A DNA stretch of 64,000 nucleotides from Bombyx mori (GCF_030269925.1 NC_085109.1:2542001-2606000); one strand, 5' to 3'. Positions 44,801-56,278 are shown, counted from the first letter of the stretch. The notes: generated from the letters alone by a model not told the origin. Numbers and translations are program-made.

Positions 44801-47800
44801 TGTATTAAAAATATTTACCAATATAAATATTCTGATACTATGAGATATACTTAGGGTTCCCTATGACCCAACTACATTCAATCACGATGAAAGAGGAATC
44901 AGATAACGCCAAAACACATGCATTGTAATATGGCTAGTGTAAAAACTGTATATGTAGTATAGAAATAAACATTTATCAAACAGAATAAATAATTTAAATC
45001 ACTTGCATATTCTTTCTTTTAACTAATTAGTTAATGATATTTATACAGTGTGTTGCAAAAACTTTATATTTTGTGTACAAATGTTAACGATCGTATTTAA
45101 GTAATGATTTGTATAATGTAAGTATGTTTATGAATAGATCACACAACTTAGCGATTTCAAACAGCTGAGAACCGTTAAGCAAATAACGGAATAGTCAATT
45201 GAGGTGATTGGCACACCTATCACTTTATGTTAGAATAGAAGAATGACTTTGTATAACGCGGTGCTCTTACCAAATAATAGCAAATAATTTGATATTCAAT
45301 TATTAGTTTTATAATAATATAATCTAATTTATGCATTATTTTGCATTTAATTACATTCATAATTTTTCTAAAAAGAATAACGCGGTGCTTTTAACCAAAT
45401 ACTAGCAAATAATTTGATATTCAATTATTAGTTTTATAATAATATAATCTAATTTATTCATTATTTTGCATTTAATTACATTCATATTTTTTCTAAAAAG
45501 AATAAGATTTTGTTACACACTGTATAACGTTCGTTGATAATAAAAAAAATGCCACACAGACACACAAACAAAAAACCAGTCTAAAACTTGAAGCTGTTCT
45601 ATGAAATTCAATGCACTAAATTTTGACATGCCGACAAATTTAGAATGGAAGTGATAACGTCAATTGTTTAAGAAATTAAGTCTTTTTCATTTAGTACATT
45701 AAATTTTTCAATGTGCAAACAGAGTTTTAAAATTAAACGGAATGGTTATGCACGCACGCACCTTGTTTGGGCATGAAATAATTCTTCGGAGGTCGTCCAC
45801 GTTTCCTCTTGAGTAACAGTTGGTGTCCGGAGGGAGTCGTGATGTGGGAGATCTGCTGAGGGCTCGGACCCATCACTGAGCCGCTCGTTAGTACGCAACC
45901 TTCCAGGTCTGGAATTGATGATCACAATTTCCACTTACCGCTACTTGTGTTTGTGAAATATTCTTTTTAAAGGTGACACTTTTATGTAAATTTTTTTCTA
46001 CCTAAGCTGATGATAGCCTTAAGAGGCTATTTCGGCGCAACCTTAGCTAGTAGGTGAGCTCACGGGGCTCAAACCGGAGTGATGCTAACACTGACCCTAG
46101 CAAGAGCAGTGCTTTGCAGAATCTACCACCGGATCGGAAACGCGACCCACTGAGAAGATCCGGCGAGAAACTCAGTGGGCTGTGTCTTTGGGTTCATTCG
46201 CTCATCGAGTCCTTCGTCACAAGCGACGGGCTCGACGAGGGCGGTGACCGGTCTTTGTGGTATCTAAAGGCACCGTTAATGGATCGGGAGGATCCGTGAT
46301 CACGTGTTTTGGGCAAATTATACAATTACTCTTTCTGTTAAACAAAAGACAATGGTATGGTGTCGTATGGGTGCTGACTCCGGATGAAAACGTAATGAAT
46401 TACATTTACTCTCGATTTACTTTTATCGATACTCTGGAAGATGTCGAGAGAACAAAAGTTTAATTACAAATTTTAGTCATTGGTAACTCACCGAGCGATG
46501 TCTTAGGGGGACGACCTCTCTTCTTCTTGATTTTAGGCGTTAGAGGCAGAGGAGTCTTCCTGGGCCGGCCGCGTCCCCTCCGCGGGGGGTCGAGCATGCC
46601 GTCGGGCGGGGGGTCGGCGCGCTCCAGCACGGCGGGCGCGGGGCGGGGGGGCAGCATGACGTCACCGCCCGGCGTGAACACCAGGTGGCCGGACTCGCGG
46701 TGCGTGCTCCGCACCATGCCGGACATCACTTCAGAGTTGCTCTCGCGTTTATTCGACGGCGCGTCGTTTGTCATGTCCACCGTTGGGTCCTCCTGTCAAT
46801 TTTTTTTTATTGTCCTTGTAGGCAGACGAGCATACGGCCCACCTGATGGTGAGTGGTTACCGTCGCCCATGGACGTCAGCAATGCCAGGGGCAGAGTCAA
46901 GTCGCTGCCTACTAACTTTAACTTACTGCCTACTAGTTTTAAGTACGAGGTCTATCTTAGAGATTCTTTCTCCCAATTTACTTACAAGTACAAAATTACA
47001 GATACGTTCCGTTGTAAAGAACATGATATACTTAATTTAACTGTGTCCATTTTTACAGAATAAAGATGGACTTCTGTGTCGTTATTGGTCCGTTTTATAC
47101 AACGAATTTTAGTGAATAAAATTGCCCAGAATCGTCTAGAATACTCAAAATTGGCACATATTAACTTTTACGTGACCGGGAGCTAGTTGTCAAATAACAA
47201 CGTATGTGACGTCACTGATAAAGCCGATAAGGTAATTAATTAAAATTAGACAAACTTGTTCTAAGCACTTGTCTGGAGTAATTCAGCCATGGCATTATCC
47301 CTACAGCACCACTCAGTACCGGAGTCCTTTTTAGGCCTGCTACTACAGCTTCCCTCACAATATTAACGGACTATTAAGCTGTGTGCGAGTGTATTCCATG
47401 TCCTCAGCGGGTGACGGAAAAATTTTAGAAAGCTCTTGACATTGTTGATGACCACGGGCGACGTCAACAAGTCACAATAAAAATATAAACGTTATGTTTA
47501 GTAGTTATTACTGGTGGTAGGACCTCTTGTGAGTCCGCACGCGTAGGTACCACCACGCTGCCTATTTCTGCAGTGAAGCAGTATTGCGTTTCGGTTTGAA
47601 GGGTGGGGCAGCCGTTGTACCTATACTGAGACCTTAAAACTTAAATCTCAAGGTGGGTGACGGCATTTACATTGTACCACTTAACTAGGCAATAAAAAAA
47701 ATATGTACATACCCTCTCACAGATCTTGGTGTGCATTCGTAGCTTGTCAGATCTAGCGAAGGACCTCCCGCAGCCGCCGCACGTGTAGGGTCGCTCGCCC

Positions 47801-50800
47801 GTGTGGGTCAGCTTGTGGCGGCTCAGATGCGATGACCTTTGGAATCTGAACAACACAAGTCGAAAATCTTGATAATTTTTCACTTTACTCGTTTAATTTA
47901 AATTTAACAATACTATCTCCTTTTTCATGCCACTTTTGGCATTTTTTTTCCTACCTAAGCTGATGGTCTTAAGAGACCATATCAGCGTCAGCGGACGAGC
48001 AGGTGAGCTCACGGGGCTTAAACCTGACGTTGTTGCTAACACGAACCCTAGCAAGAGTCGTGCTTCGCAAAATCTACCACCGGATCGGAAACGCGACCCA
48101 CTGAGAAGATCCGACGATAAACTCAGTGGGCTGTGTCTGTGGGTTAATTTACTCGCAGAGCCCTTTATCGCAAGCGACGGGTTCGATGACCGGGCGGTTA
48201 TTCTTGTCAAAGCGATCGTGGATTCAGTAAGTATCATTGCTGTGGGCAGATGTTATGCGCCTCACGAGTAATCGCCACTTCTCCCGGTTTGTGGTGAGTC
48301 TGCACTCATGCAAAGAATCGCCAACTGCCGATTTGACTTGGTCGGTCCATCGCATGTGCAAACTTCCAACGATCTGATACCTTCCACTTTATCCTGAATG
48401 ACAAAGGGGCTCTTTGAAGTCATTTCCTCACAGAGAGATATGTCTAAAAAATGATAATGTAATAAATAGAAAGATCTGTTGCAATACGAGGTCAGTGCGC
48501 CTTAGTACGCGTGAGAATATTCACATTGCACTGGCTCGTTATTGTCAGACGTATTTACCTCCATATATTTGTGTTATCTAAATTAGTGTTAGTAATTTTA
48601 AATCTCTTTAAAATATATATTTTGTAAAGATATAGTTAAAATTTTCAACACTTCAGTGTTCTTATTAACAATTTTTGTTTATGTTTATGTTTTTATGTTT
48701 TTCGCGATATGTAATTTAGATGTATTATTAATAAAAAGAGTCCACACGCTGTCTTTTAAATGTATCATGTATTTGATGACTAGATACGTTCTTAATTTTT
48801 AGAAAATAATTTGTTCATTGAGAGAAAATAATTTAGGAAATAATGCGTTAGGTTTATCTAATTTCTTTGAAAAGTATTATTTTGAAAACGTTTCGGGTGA
48901 ATGGTCTACTGACTTTTATTACGTCACGAACCTTTACAACTGTCTCGTTCTAACATTAAACGCGGCATATCGACAATTTTGCTGACATCCACAAAGTTAA
49001 GCTCATGATTTTATTCGCGAACAGCATAAACCTGGATATTATTTACTCATCATAATCCGAGCATGGGTCGATGTGAGCGTCTCGACTTACTCAGACTCAA
49101 ATCTTTGGAACCGTAGTTTAGTCAAAGGCGATTGAGACTTATGCTGTACGGGGTCTTGTATGTGGCACGACTAACCACCACGAGGTTTTAGAAATAAGCT
49201 CGCCGTCATCGTCATCGTCGACTCCGATGAAGAGTTCGACGTGCGGACTGGCCTATAGACACAACCCACTGAGTTTCTCGCCGGATCTTCTCAGTGGGTC
49301 GCGATACCGATCCGGTGGTAGATTCTGCGAAGCAAGGCTCTTGCTAGGGTTCGTGTTAGCACCGTCGTCAGGTTCGAGCCCCGTGAGCTCACCTACTAGT
49401 TAAGGTTACGCTGAAATAGCCACAAGGCTCTCAGCTAGGCAAGAAAAAAAAGGGCTTTCTCAATATGCGACCAATCCAATGCCGCTTTCGCGTAAAAATC
49501 TCCTTCTCCATTGGTGTCTGCTTGGTGACTGCCAACGATTAGGTAGGAAAATAAATAACAAGCACGCACCTCAGATCGCACACGTCGCAGACGTGCGGGC
49601 GCCCGTCCTGCGCGTCGTTCGCGGCCGAATCCGACATCGAACCGCTCGAATCTGTTTCCTCGTCGTCGTCCATCACGCCTTTGTGACCAGACTTCTCTGC
49701 AATATAAAATTAATATAATAATAAAATATATATCGACGCTTGAAAGGCAAACGTGAATAAGCGACAATAACTGCTTTGTACATAAATGATAGGCAATAAC
49801 CATATTCGATACGCAAAAAAAATATATTTCTAAGTCTATTAAAATCATTTCAATCCTACAGTTAGATTCATTAAAATATAATTTTTTTTCAGGTATTTCA
49901 ACTTTAAATTAGTCTACTGTAAAGTTCACGCATTGTCGCTTAGTCACGTTTGCCTTTCAAGCGTCAATATATATAAAAATGAATTGCTGTTCGTTAGTCT
50001 CGCTAAAACTTGAGAACGCTTGGACCGATTTGGCTAATTTTGGTTTTGAATTATTTGTGGAAGTCCAGAGAAGGTTTAAAAGATAGATAAATATGAAAAT
50101 TCTCGGAATTAAATAAAAATAACAATTTTGTTTTTCCTATGATGTGTCGTCCCCCGTCGGAGGGATTGTTTTAAGTTTATTTTGAATAAAACTTTAGGTC
50201 TTTTATTTATCGATTGAGGCACTACGAAGTCTGCCGGGTCAGCTAGTATGATAATAAAATTAAATGCCGTGAAGCAGTAATGCGTTTCGGTTTGAAGGTG
50301 GGACAGCTGTTGTAACTATACTTGAGACCTTCGAACTTATATCTCAAGGTGGGCGGCGCATTTACGTTATAGAGGTCTATGGGTGCCAGTAACCACTTAA
50401 CCCATCTAAGCAAAAATATAATAATAATAAACTTTTAAATGTTAGTTATGAATTTCCGAACGCCTAATGTCCCATAAAGAAGCTCATCCGTGAATATGGT
50501 GGATGAACTAAAACAAAATTAAATCTAAGTAACAAATGCAACAGTAGAGGTAATTTAATTTCAAGCTGACCATGCCATTCACTATTCATATAGGTAATAG
50601 GTAAATTAAAATTTTTTCAATTTTTTTTTAACATAAATTTTTATAGTGTTTCAAAAATGTTTAGTCATCTCTTAGGAGGCAAGGTGATAAATGATATTCT
50701 GGGCCTGGACTAAACATTTCACTGAAGAGTTGTAGGTGACGAGTCAAAGAGCATGGGGTTGCCGACCACTGAGCTAAGAAATCAAGTACACATTTTGGAC

Positions 50801-50964
50801 AAGTCCCATGATCTCTACCCGACTCATGATCTCTGCCCGTCTCGTGAACTCACCGTCGGAGTCGTCGTGTTCGTTGTTCGGGGGCTTCTGTAGCATCGAG
50901 AGTTGCACCACCTTAATACCGCTCGTAGTGTCGTTCTTGTTCAACGAATCATTACTGGCCGCCC
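41822..50964 (-). CDS. nuclear protein with two C2H2 fingers and three AT-hooks, 5' end not found
   Basis: Coding exons: 50964-50854, 49696-49570, 47845-47713, 46792-46492, 45908-45762, 42261-41822, all GT...AG with agreeing phases, giving 419 aa after a missing first base. The acidic start ([26 protein letters not shown]) leads to finger 1 [21 protein letters not shown], split across two exons. It is joined by the standard TGERPY linker to finger 2, [21 protein letters not shown], which ends in Cys. Three AT-hooks follow: [16 protein letters not shown] and KRKRGRPPK. The C-terminal exon is acidic and contains TVGDCQI and TVGDCTI near its end. AT-hooks bind the minor groove of AT-rich DNA, so a chromatin or transcription factor is inferred. 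I do not recognise a specific orthologue. The first listed exon begins in phase 1, so at least one upstream exon exists, or translation starts at the internal Met of [11 protein letters not shown]. Confidence 0.82.
42371..42611 (+). mobile_element. BMC1-type LINE 3' fragment
   Basis: TTCTGGTGGTAGAACCTCTT to CATCTAAGCAATACAAAA, about 240 bp, in the last intron of the AT-hook gene, opposite to it. Confidence 0.85.
43088..43455. mobile_element. MITE with long terminal inverted repeats, LINE fragment nested inside
   Basis: The left end ATATATCGACGCTTAAAGGC continues AAACGTGACTAAGCGACAAT; the right end is its complement, ending AAGCGTCGATATATA at 43455. The same element lies at 49727-49972 in opposite orientation. 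This copy is longer because a LINE fragment occupies about 43220-43332. Confidence 0.85.
43220..43332 (-). mobile_element. non-LTR retrotransposon 3' fragment, nested
   Basis: Poly(T) then GGCAGATGAGCATACGGCCC, ACCTGATGGTGAGTGGTTAC and AATGCCAGGGGTAGAGCCAA. The same block is at 46803, 55028 and 57896. The poly(T) start implies insertion in minus orientation. Family not assigned. Confidence 0.8.
43456..45252. other. intronic AT-rich sequence
   Basis: Intron of the AT-hook gene. No exon, RNA gene or recognisable repeat found apart from short AT-rich runs. Confidence 0.5.
45253..45505. repeat. tandem duplication, 124-bp period
   Basis: CGCGGTGCT begins matching units at 45257 and 45381. The copies share AGCAAATAATTTGATATTCA, ATTATTAGTTTTATAATAAT and TTTTGCATTTAATTACATTC with few differences. 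AT-rich, in an intron of the AT-hook gene. Confidence 0.9.
45990..46310 (-). mobile_element. Bm1-type SINE
   Basis: T-rich start, CTACCTAAGCTGATGATAGC, AGTAGGTGAGCTCACGGGGC, CTACCACCGGATCGGAAACG and GGATCGGGAGGATCCGTGAT. Nearly full length, in an intron. Confidence 0.85.
46800..46912 (-). mobile_element. non-LTR retrotransposon 3' fragment
   Basis: Poly(T), TTGTCCTTGTAGGCAGACGA, CACCTGATGGTGAGTGGTTA and AATGCCAGGGGCAGAGTCAA. It lies within about 10 bp of the acceptor of the exon ending at 46792, so its poly(T), read as the transcribed strand, abuts that splice site. Confidence 0.8.
47511..47700 (+). mobile_element. BMC1-type LINE 3' fragment, shortened
   Basis: ACTGGTGGTAGGACCTCTTG to CAATAAAAAAA with an internal loss before the CACTTAA block. 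It ends 13 bp from the exon starting at 47713. Confidence 0.75.
47940..48235 (-). mobile_element. Bm1-type SINE
   Basis: T-rich start, CTACCTAAGCTGATGGTCTT, the shared core and CAAGCGACGGGTTCGATGAC. The following 48235-48370 (GCGCCTCACGAGTAATCGCC, CTTGGTCGGTCCATCGCATG) resembles an RTE-type LINE fragment, less certain. Confidence 0.75.
49190..49455 (+). mobile_element. Bm1-type SINE
   Basis: GACACAACCCACTGAGTTTC, CTTCTCAGTGGGTCGCGATA, GATCCGGTGGTAGATTCTGC and CTCAGCTAGGCAAGAAAAAA: the core with its A-rich 3' end, head eroded. Confidence 0.8.
49727..49972. mobile_element. MITE with long terminal inverted repeats, second copy
   Basis: The left end ATATATCGACGCTTGAAAGG and right end CTTTCAAGCGTCAATATATA match the element at 43088-43455, with the internal order reversed. 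246 bp, no LINE insertion. The right end abuts a Helitron. Confidence 0.85.
49975..50247 (+). mobile_element. non-autonomous Helitron
   Basis: TATAAAAATGAATTGCTGTT, AATTTTGGTTTTGAATTATT and the end GTCTGCCGGGTCAGCTAG. Close relative of 37350-37640. Its first bases merge with the ATATATA end of the adjacent MITE, so the exact start is ambiguous. Confidence 0.8.
50268..50412 (+). mobile_element. BMC1-type LINE 3' fragment, truncated
   Basis: GCCGTGAAGCAGTAATGCGT through CAGTAACCACTTAACCCATC and TAAGCAAAAA, missing the head and part of the tail. Confidence 0.75.
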
Positions 50965-51039
50965 CTGCAAGCAAATCAAATGTGGACATTAATTCAAATC
51001 GCCAATTCCTATCATCTTGATATCTTGATCAAAGATGTA

Positions 51040-51190
51040 TTGAAGAGAGAGAGAGAATACACTTTATTGCGCACCAAAACACAATAATTTAGATTCAAAA
51101 ACAGTCAAAAAGCAGATACGTTTGTACCATAGGCGGTCTTATTGTTAAAAGCGATCTCTTCCAGACAAGCGTTTGATTTATAGAAATTCT
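51040..51190. mobile_element. LINE 3'-like repeat
   Basis: GAGAGAATACACTTTATTGC and GCGGTCTTATTGTTAAAAGC followed by GATCTCTTCCAGACAAGC. A diverged relative lies at 59035-59125 (CTTATCGCTAAGACTAATCT, CTTCCAGACAA). Family not assigned. Confidence 0.5.
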
Positions 51191-52585
51191 GGAAAATATA
51201 AAAATTAAGCAGCTATTTTGTGGTGTACTATAGACAATACATTATTAAAGAAAAGACATACATACAATAAATAGATATAATATGAAATATATTTGACTTA
51301 TTTACCAAGAGCAGTATAAGTAGTTAATTATTATTTAAATAATTAAGCTTAAACTTATCCAAGCGAGTAGGTACAGACCAATTTAAAATGTTTAAGCTTC
51401 GTCAACATAGCTATTACAAATCTAGATTCGATACTGACTAATCAATTTATTATTTTATATTGTTGCGCCACTATTGCAAATTCTTATTTGGGAATGACCG
51501 ACCGAAACATCTTTAATATTTCACATATTCAAAGATATTTCATTATACCGTCAATGAAATGTAGATCAAAATTATTGACGTGTTGTTGAGAATTTTAAAC
51601 AACTCGTCTTTTCAGTTATTTACCGCGGGACATCGTCCAACAGGTGCAATATTTTTTTTCTAATTTCATTAAAATCCGCGATACGTATTTCTTAATTTTG
51701 TTCTTTACGAAGACTACCAACTCAATTTCCGAAAGAATTTAACGAGCAGAATTTTAAATATATATTATAATATTATTGTATATAGTAGAATAATACATAT
51801 TTCAAGAAAATTAAAATAATTACTTATTCGTTATTTAATCAGAATTATAACCTTTATATTCTTAGAGTCGTTAAATAATAAAGCGTGTTTATACGTCAAC
51901 ATTAAAAATAAAAGACTATAAATTCAGGTTAAATGCTAACACAATTATAAGCCACGACTACATAATAATATAATTATGGAAGAAGTGGTTAGATTTAAAA
52001 TTTACTTAAAATAATTTGTTTCGAAGTTACTGGGAACGAGTTTATTTTGATGTTCACGAGCGGTGGCAGCCACTACTAGTCCGCCTATTAGCGCTATCAT
52101 TGTTGATCGGTGTGCTTAAAATTGAGGGCGTCAGCGCAAAAGTAGCATAAGATTACCATAGTTACTATGGAGCCAATTAGGTTTCAATTTTTATGAATTT
52201 GAACTTTAGTAGACAAAAAAACAATACACGCAAAAATAATGTTTACAAAGCTATTTGTTATCTATGGGTAAAACTATGGATAGGCCGGTTTTGCATGAAA
52301 ATTTATTATATTTTAAATAAATTTTAATATACGTCATATAAGCTTGAATATAAATGATTGTGGGTTAGGCCACTTTTTCGCTGATGGCCTCAATTAAAGT
52401 ATACGGATTAGAGGCCCGGTTGTATTTGAGCGATGCAAATTAAATATTATATGCATATTCAAATTGTCTTACAGTTTGATAACGGTATTAATACTGTAGA
52501 TATAGTGAGAAAAGGGAAGATCTTCCACCGAGTGGGTGATATTGCTGGGTAGATCGACGCTGCGACGCGACGCGACGGTCCGAAT
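51191..52585. other. AT-rich non-coding stretch
   Basis: Upstream of, or intronic to, the AT-hook gene. No exon, RNA gene or clear repeat recognised. Confidence 0.5.
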
Positions 52586-52589
52586 GTTG

Positions 52590-52875
52590 TTTTTTTTTAT
52601 ACCTAAGCTCGTGGTCTAGGGCGACCATGTCAGCATCGCCAGGCTAGTGGATGAGCTTACGGGGCTCAAACCTGACGATGTTGCTAACACGAAGTTGCTA
52701 GCAAGAGCCGTGCTTCGCAGAATCTATCACCGGTTCGAAAACGAGACCCACTGAGAAGATCCGACGAAGAAACTCAGTGGACTGTGTCTGTGGGTTAATT
52801 TACTCGTCGAGCCGGTGCTTGGGGTACCTAAAAGCGCCTTTACTGGATCGGGAGGATACGAGATGACGTTGGCCG
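52590..52875 (-). mobile_element. Bm1-type SINE
   Basis: T-rich start, ATACCTAAGCTCGTGGTCTA, GATGAGCTTACGGGGCTCAA, CCACTGAGAAGATCCGACGA and GGATCGGGAGGATACG. The part before GGTACC is shortened. Confidence 0.8.
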
Positions 52876-53751
52876 AATGTTGTTGTTCGGAACTTGTATG
52901 CAAGCTTATCTTGAAAATGTCGTAAGCGAGATTCAGATTCATCTGTCAAATATCCTGTGTTGTATGATGGCTACCCGCCACAAATAAGCATTTAACATTA
53001 TCTTCACTCTTTACTTCAAGTTTTCTTTTCTCTTTTCCAAGAAAAGAAAAAAACAAAACAACGGACTGTGTTTGTTGTTCAAAAAAACAATCGTCCGCAT
53101 TGCGTAATAAAATTGTTAGTTTTTTTAATTATCGATCAATTTTACTGACCGCGGTGAGAATTAGAACTGTCGGTATAAAAAGGAAGAAGGAGGAATCAAA
53201 ATTTCAACAGTCCCTTGCGAGCAATCAAAATCGTTTATTCTATTCTAATTGTACAAAATTAAATTAAAAATAACAAAACGGGTTTTAAAAAAAAAACCGA
53301 AAATAACATTTGAAATTTACGTGTGAACACAACGTTTACCAATTCCGTTCATAATGCCCTTCAAACCGGATTCAATTGCTAAAATTTACTTTAAAAATAA
53401 AATTGTACTATTAATTAGAGCGTCGTCGTTTTAAATCGTTCACTACCGGCTTACGTCACCGCAAGACACAGAATACGTTTTCTACACAATGGAATAGGTA
53501 TTTAAAAAGATTAAAATAATAAAAAAAAGTTGCCGTCACAGTCTAGCGATTTTGAAAAGATGAAATATTTATTAACTAATTATTTTTATTCTTTAATTAT
53601 GTTAGATTTTTGTTGTAATACGTTTGTGTTTTTTTTTTCTTCATGTGATACTAATGATAATGTATTCTTGAGCTAAATGGTTTTTTTTTCTGGTAAATCT
53701 CGAATAGTCTTCGATGTAACTATCACGAAATACATAGGTATTCATTATGAA

Positions 53752-54005
53752 CTAGCGACCCGCTCTCGCTTCGCTTCGGAAACATTAAATTTTAGTATTG
53801 ATAGCTGAGTCCCGCGATGTTATTATCGTACGGCGGGTAACGCCGCGGGCTGAAGCTAGTCTAAAAAAAGTAGCCTAAGTTACTCCTTATGTCATCAACT
53901 ACCTATTAGTGAAAGTCTCGTCAAAATCGGCCCAGCCGTTCCAGAGATTAGCCGGAACAAACAGACAGACAGACAAACACAAAAATTGTAAAAATGTTAT
54001 TTTGG
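53752..54005 (-). mobile_element. Helitron-type element, reverse orientation
   Basis: ACTAGCGACCCGCTCTCGCT is the complement of a CTAG(T) end. TCAAAATCGGCCCAGCCGTT and GAACAAACAGACAGACAGAC are familiar internal blocks of this lepidopteran repeat. Confidence 0.6.
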
Positions 54006-54159
54006 TGTGGTAGAAGGCTGCTGCCGTTTTCCAGTGAATTCTTTTGACCGGAAGATAGAGTGATGTGATACTCTAGCTTCTAGCTTTTATATAATATTTG
54101 TTATCCTTCATAAATCTGAGTTTACGAAGAACCCCTTAGCGATATGGCTCTGCCACAAC

Positions 54160-54212
54160 ACACCATTAGGTGAGCCGTGAGCTCATCCACCCATATAAGC
54201 AATAAAATAAAA
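54160..54212 (+). mobile_element. BMC1-type LINE tail, very short
   Basis: CACCATTAGGTGAGCCGTGA and CATCCACCCATATAAGCAAT with an A-rich end: the last 50 bp of the family only. Confidence 0.65.
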
Positions 54213-55027
54213 AGTACATTTACAATATATGGCTTGGAAAATTGTGAAGTGATATTTGGTACGATACTTCTTAATCCAATAGTTGGTTGTGAGGCAAAAA
54301 CGTCCCCTTCATGCATTTTTCTCTTTTACCCTCCTTCTCTCTATCTCTGTTTTTTACATATACGGATATGTACGGTCGTGTATCGAGATTTTCAAGTAGA
54401 CGTTCATTGAACGCAGACAGTTATTTATAACCTTAACATTTTATTGATCCTCTTAAATATATCATTTATAATTGACTATTTTTCATATGAAATCTTTAAG
54501 TACATCATTCATTTTATAAAAAATTTTTTGCATGTTTTTTTTTATAAATGTATCATATAACCCAATTTTTATACTTGCACTTTTAAATATCCGTCTTAGT
54601 TCCGAATCTACTAAGCATTTTCTTACGAAATCTTTAAATGTTGTAATTAAAACGATTATTATGGCTTTACTTTTGCAATAAACAAGAAATAACATATTCA
54701 GCGGACTGTGTGAAGTTTCTCCAATTTCTAAACGAAACAAAACCAAATCATTTTATTTTTTACCTAGAATAAAATTCACACGATTATATTATTTCTATTC
54801 ACCTATTTCACTAGATGTAATTATAATAACAACAAATGTATTGCGATATAAATGCCGAGATAATAATCAAAATACAGGCTGTTTTAATAAACATTTTTTT
54901 ATTATTAGTTATGTACTGGTAAAGACATTTAAGCTCATATTACCTTGGTACTTACTTATTTGCATATCAAAGCTATATTTATTACGGTTTCAGGCGTACG
55001 CATAAACTATTATTATAAAGCCATATC

Positions 55028-55295
55028 TTTTTTTTTTATTATTGCCCTTGTAGGCAGACTAGCATACGGCCCACCTGATGGTGAGTGGTTACCGTCGCTC
55101 ATGGACTTCAGCAATGCCAGGGGCAGAGCCAAGCCGCTGCCTACCGCTTAATACTCTCCATAAGCCTCGTTTGAAGAAGGACATGTCATAGCGCTCGGGA
55201 AACACCGTGGAGGGGAGCACATTCCATAGCCGGATGGTGCGTGGCAAAAAAGATCTCTGGAAGCGCACTGTGGATGACCGCAGTGGCTAATAATA
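55028..55295 (-). mobile_element. non-LTR retrotransposon 3' fragment, longest copy
   Basis: Poly(T), TTGCCCTTGTAGGCAGACTA, AATGCCAGGGGCAGAGCCAA, then GCCTCGTTTGAAGAAGGACA, AACACCGTGGAGGGGAGCAC and TCTCTGGAAGCGCACTGTGG. It extends further 5' than the copies at 43220, 46800 and 57896. Confidence 0.8.
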
Positions 55296-55716
55296 TCTAA
55301 TCCTAGTCTAATCTATGTCCTAGTAGTACTCTGAGTACGAACCTTTCCCTCGTCATAAATGCTCTCCCTTTCCCAATCCCTCCCTTATAAAACTTGATTT
55401 TTCTCTGACGCGTGACGTAGTTTTTTTTTTTAAATATTCATTGTCTAACAGCGGATTGGAGTCATTTAAAACATTCAACATCCTGTAGTGTGTTTTTTTT
55501 TTCTTTCAACTTTAATTTCTGTGCTTCATAAATTATAACCGAGATACAGTTTTTCGTGTCGTGTCTTACATATATGGTAAGCTTGATTGTTATCCAGCTT
55601 TTTTTTATCTAAATACGTACTATACCAGCACGTTAGAACAAGTTTCCGTACCATTTAAATTGCGCCTTTATTATTTTTGTGTATTGAAATAATTAATAAT
55701 AATAAGTTATGTTAAT

Positions 55717-55905
55717 TATGACTGACTGGGTGGTGCAGCGCCTCTTGAATAGTTGCGCTGAGGGTCGTGGGTTCGATTCCCACATCGGGCAAACATTTGT
55801 GTGATGAACAGGTCTGTTTGCTCTTTGTCTGTGTGTGTATTATCTATATATGTTTATATTTAGATGTATATAAGTATGTTTGTTAGTCTCTGGTACTCAT
55901 AGCAC
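55717..55905 (+). mobile_element. tRNA-derived SINE
   Basis: TGGGTGGTGCAGCGCCTC (A-box region) and GGGTTCGATTCCCACATCGG (B box) in a tRNA-like head, followed by AACATTTGTGTGATGAACAG and a TATA-rich body. The acceptor stem does not pair, so it is not scored as a tRNA gene. Confidence 0.7.
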
Positions 55906-56042
55906 TTATCAGCCCACAGACGTCCACTGCTGGACATAGGCCTCCCCCAAGCCTCGCCACATAGACCGGTCTTGCGCTGCCTGCATCCAGCGGATCCTCG
56001 CGAACCTCAATAGGTCGTCCGTCCATCTTGTGAGACGCCGAC
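55906..56042 (-). mobile_element. RTE-type LINE fragment
   Basis: GCCCACAGACGTCCACTGCT, GGACATAGGCCTCCCCCAAG, GCATCCAGCGGATCCTCGCG and AGGTCGTCCGTCCATCTTGT: a pattern typical of lepidopteran RTE-clade 3' ORF remnants in reverse orientation. It is sandwiched between a tRNA SINE and a BMC1-type fragment. Confidence 0.7.
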
Positions 56043-56278
56043 CGATGGTAGGACCTCTTGTGAGTCCGCGCGGGTATGTACCACCGCCCTGCTTATTTCT
56101 GCCGTGAAGCAGTAATGCGTTTCAGTTTGAAGGGCGGGGCAGCCGTTGTAACTATAGTGAGATCTTAGAACTTATATCTCAAGGTGGGTGGCGCATTTAT
56201 GTTGTAGATGTCTATGGGCTCCAGTAACCACTTAACACCAGGTGAGCTCATCCACCCATCTAACCAATAAAAATAAAA
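56043..56278 (+). mobile_element. BMC1-type LINE 3' fragment
   Basis: GATGGTAGGACCTCTTGTGA through CATCTAACCAATAAAAATAA, with a small loss in the GGGCTGTGAGCTC part. Confidence 0.85.

Noticed and set aside
54483..54746. Minus-strand 87-codon open frame
   Set aside because: AT-rich, no recognisable motif, and nothing links it to a neighbouring gene.
55740..55800. tRNA gene (plus strand)
   Set aside because: A B box is present, but no complete cloverleaf or acceptor pairing; it is followed by a SINE-type body.
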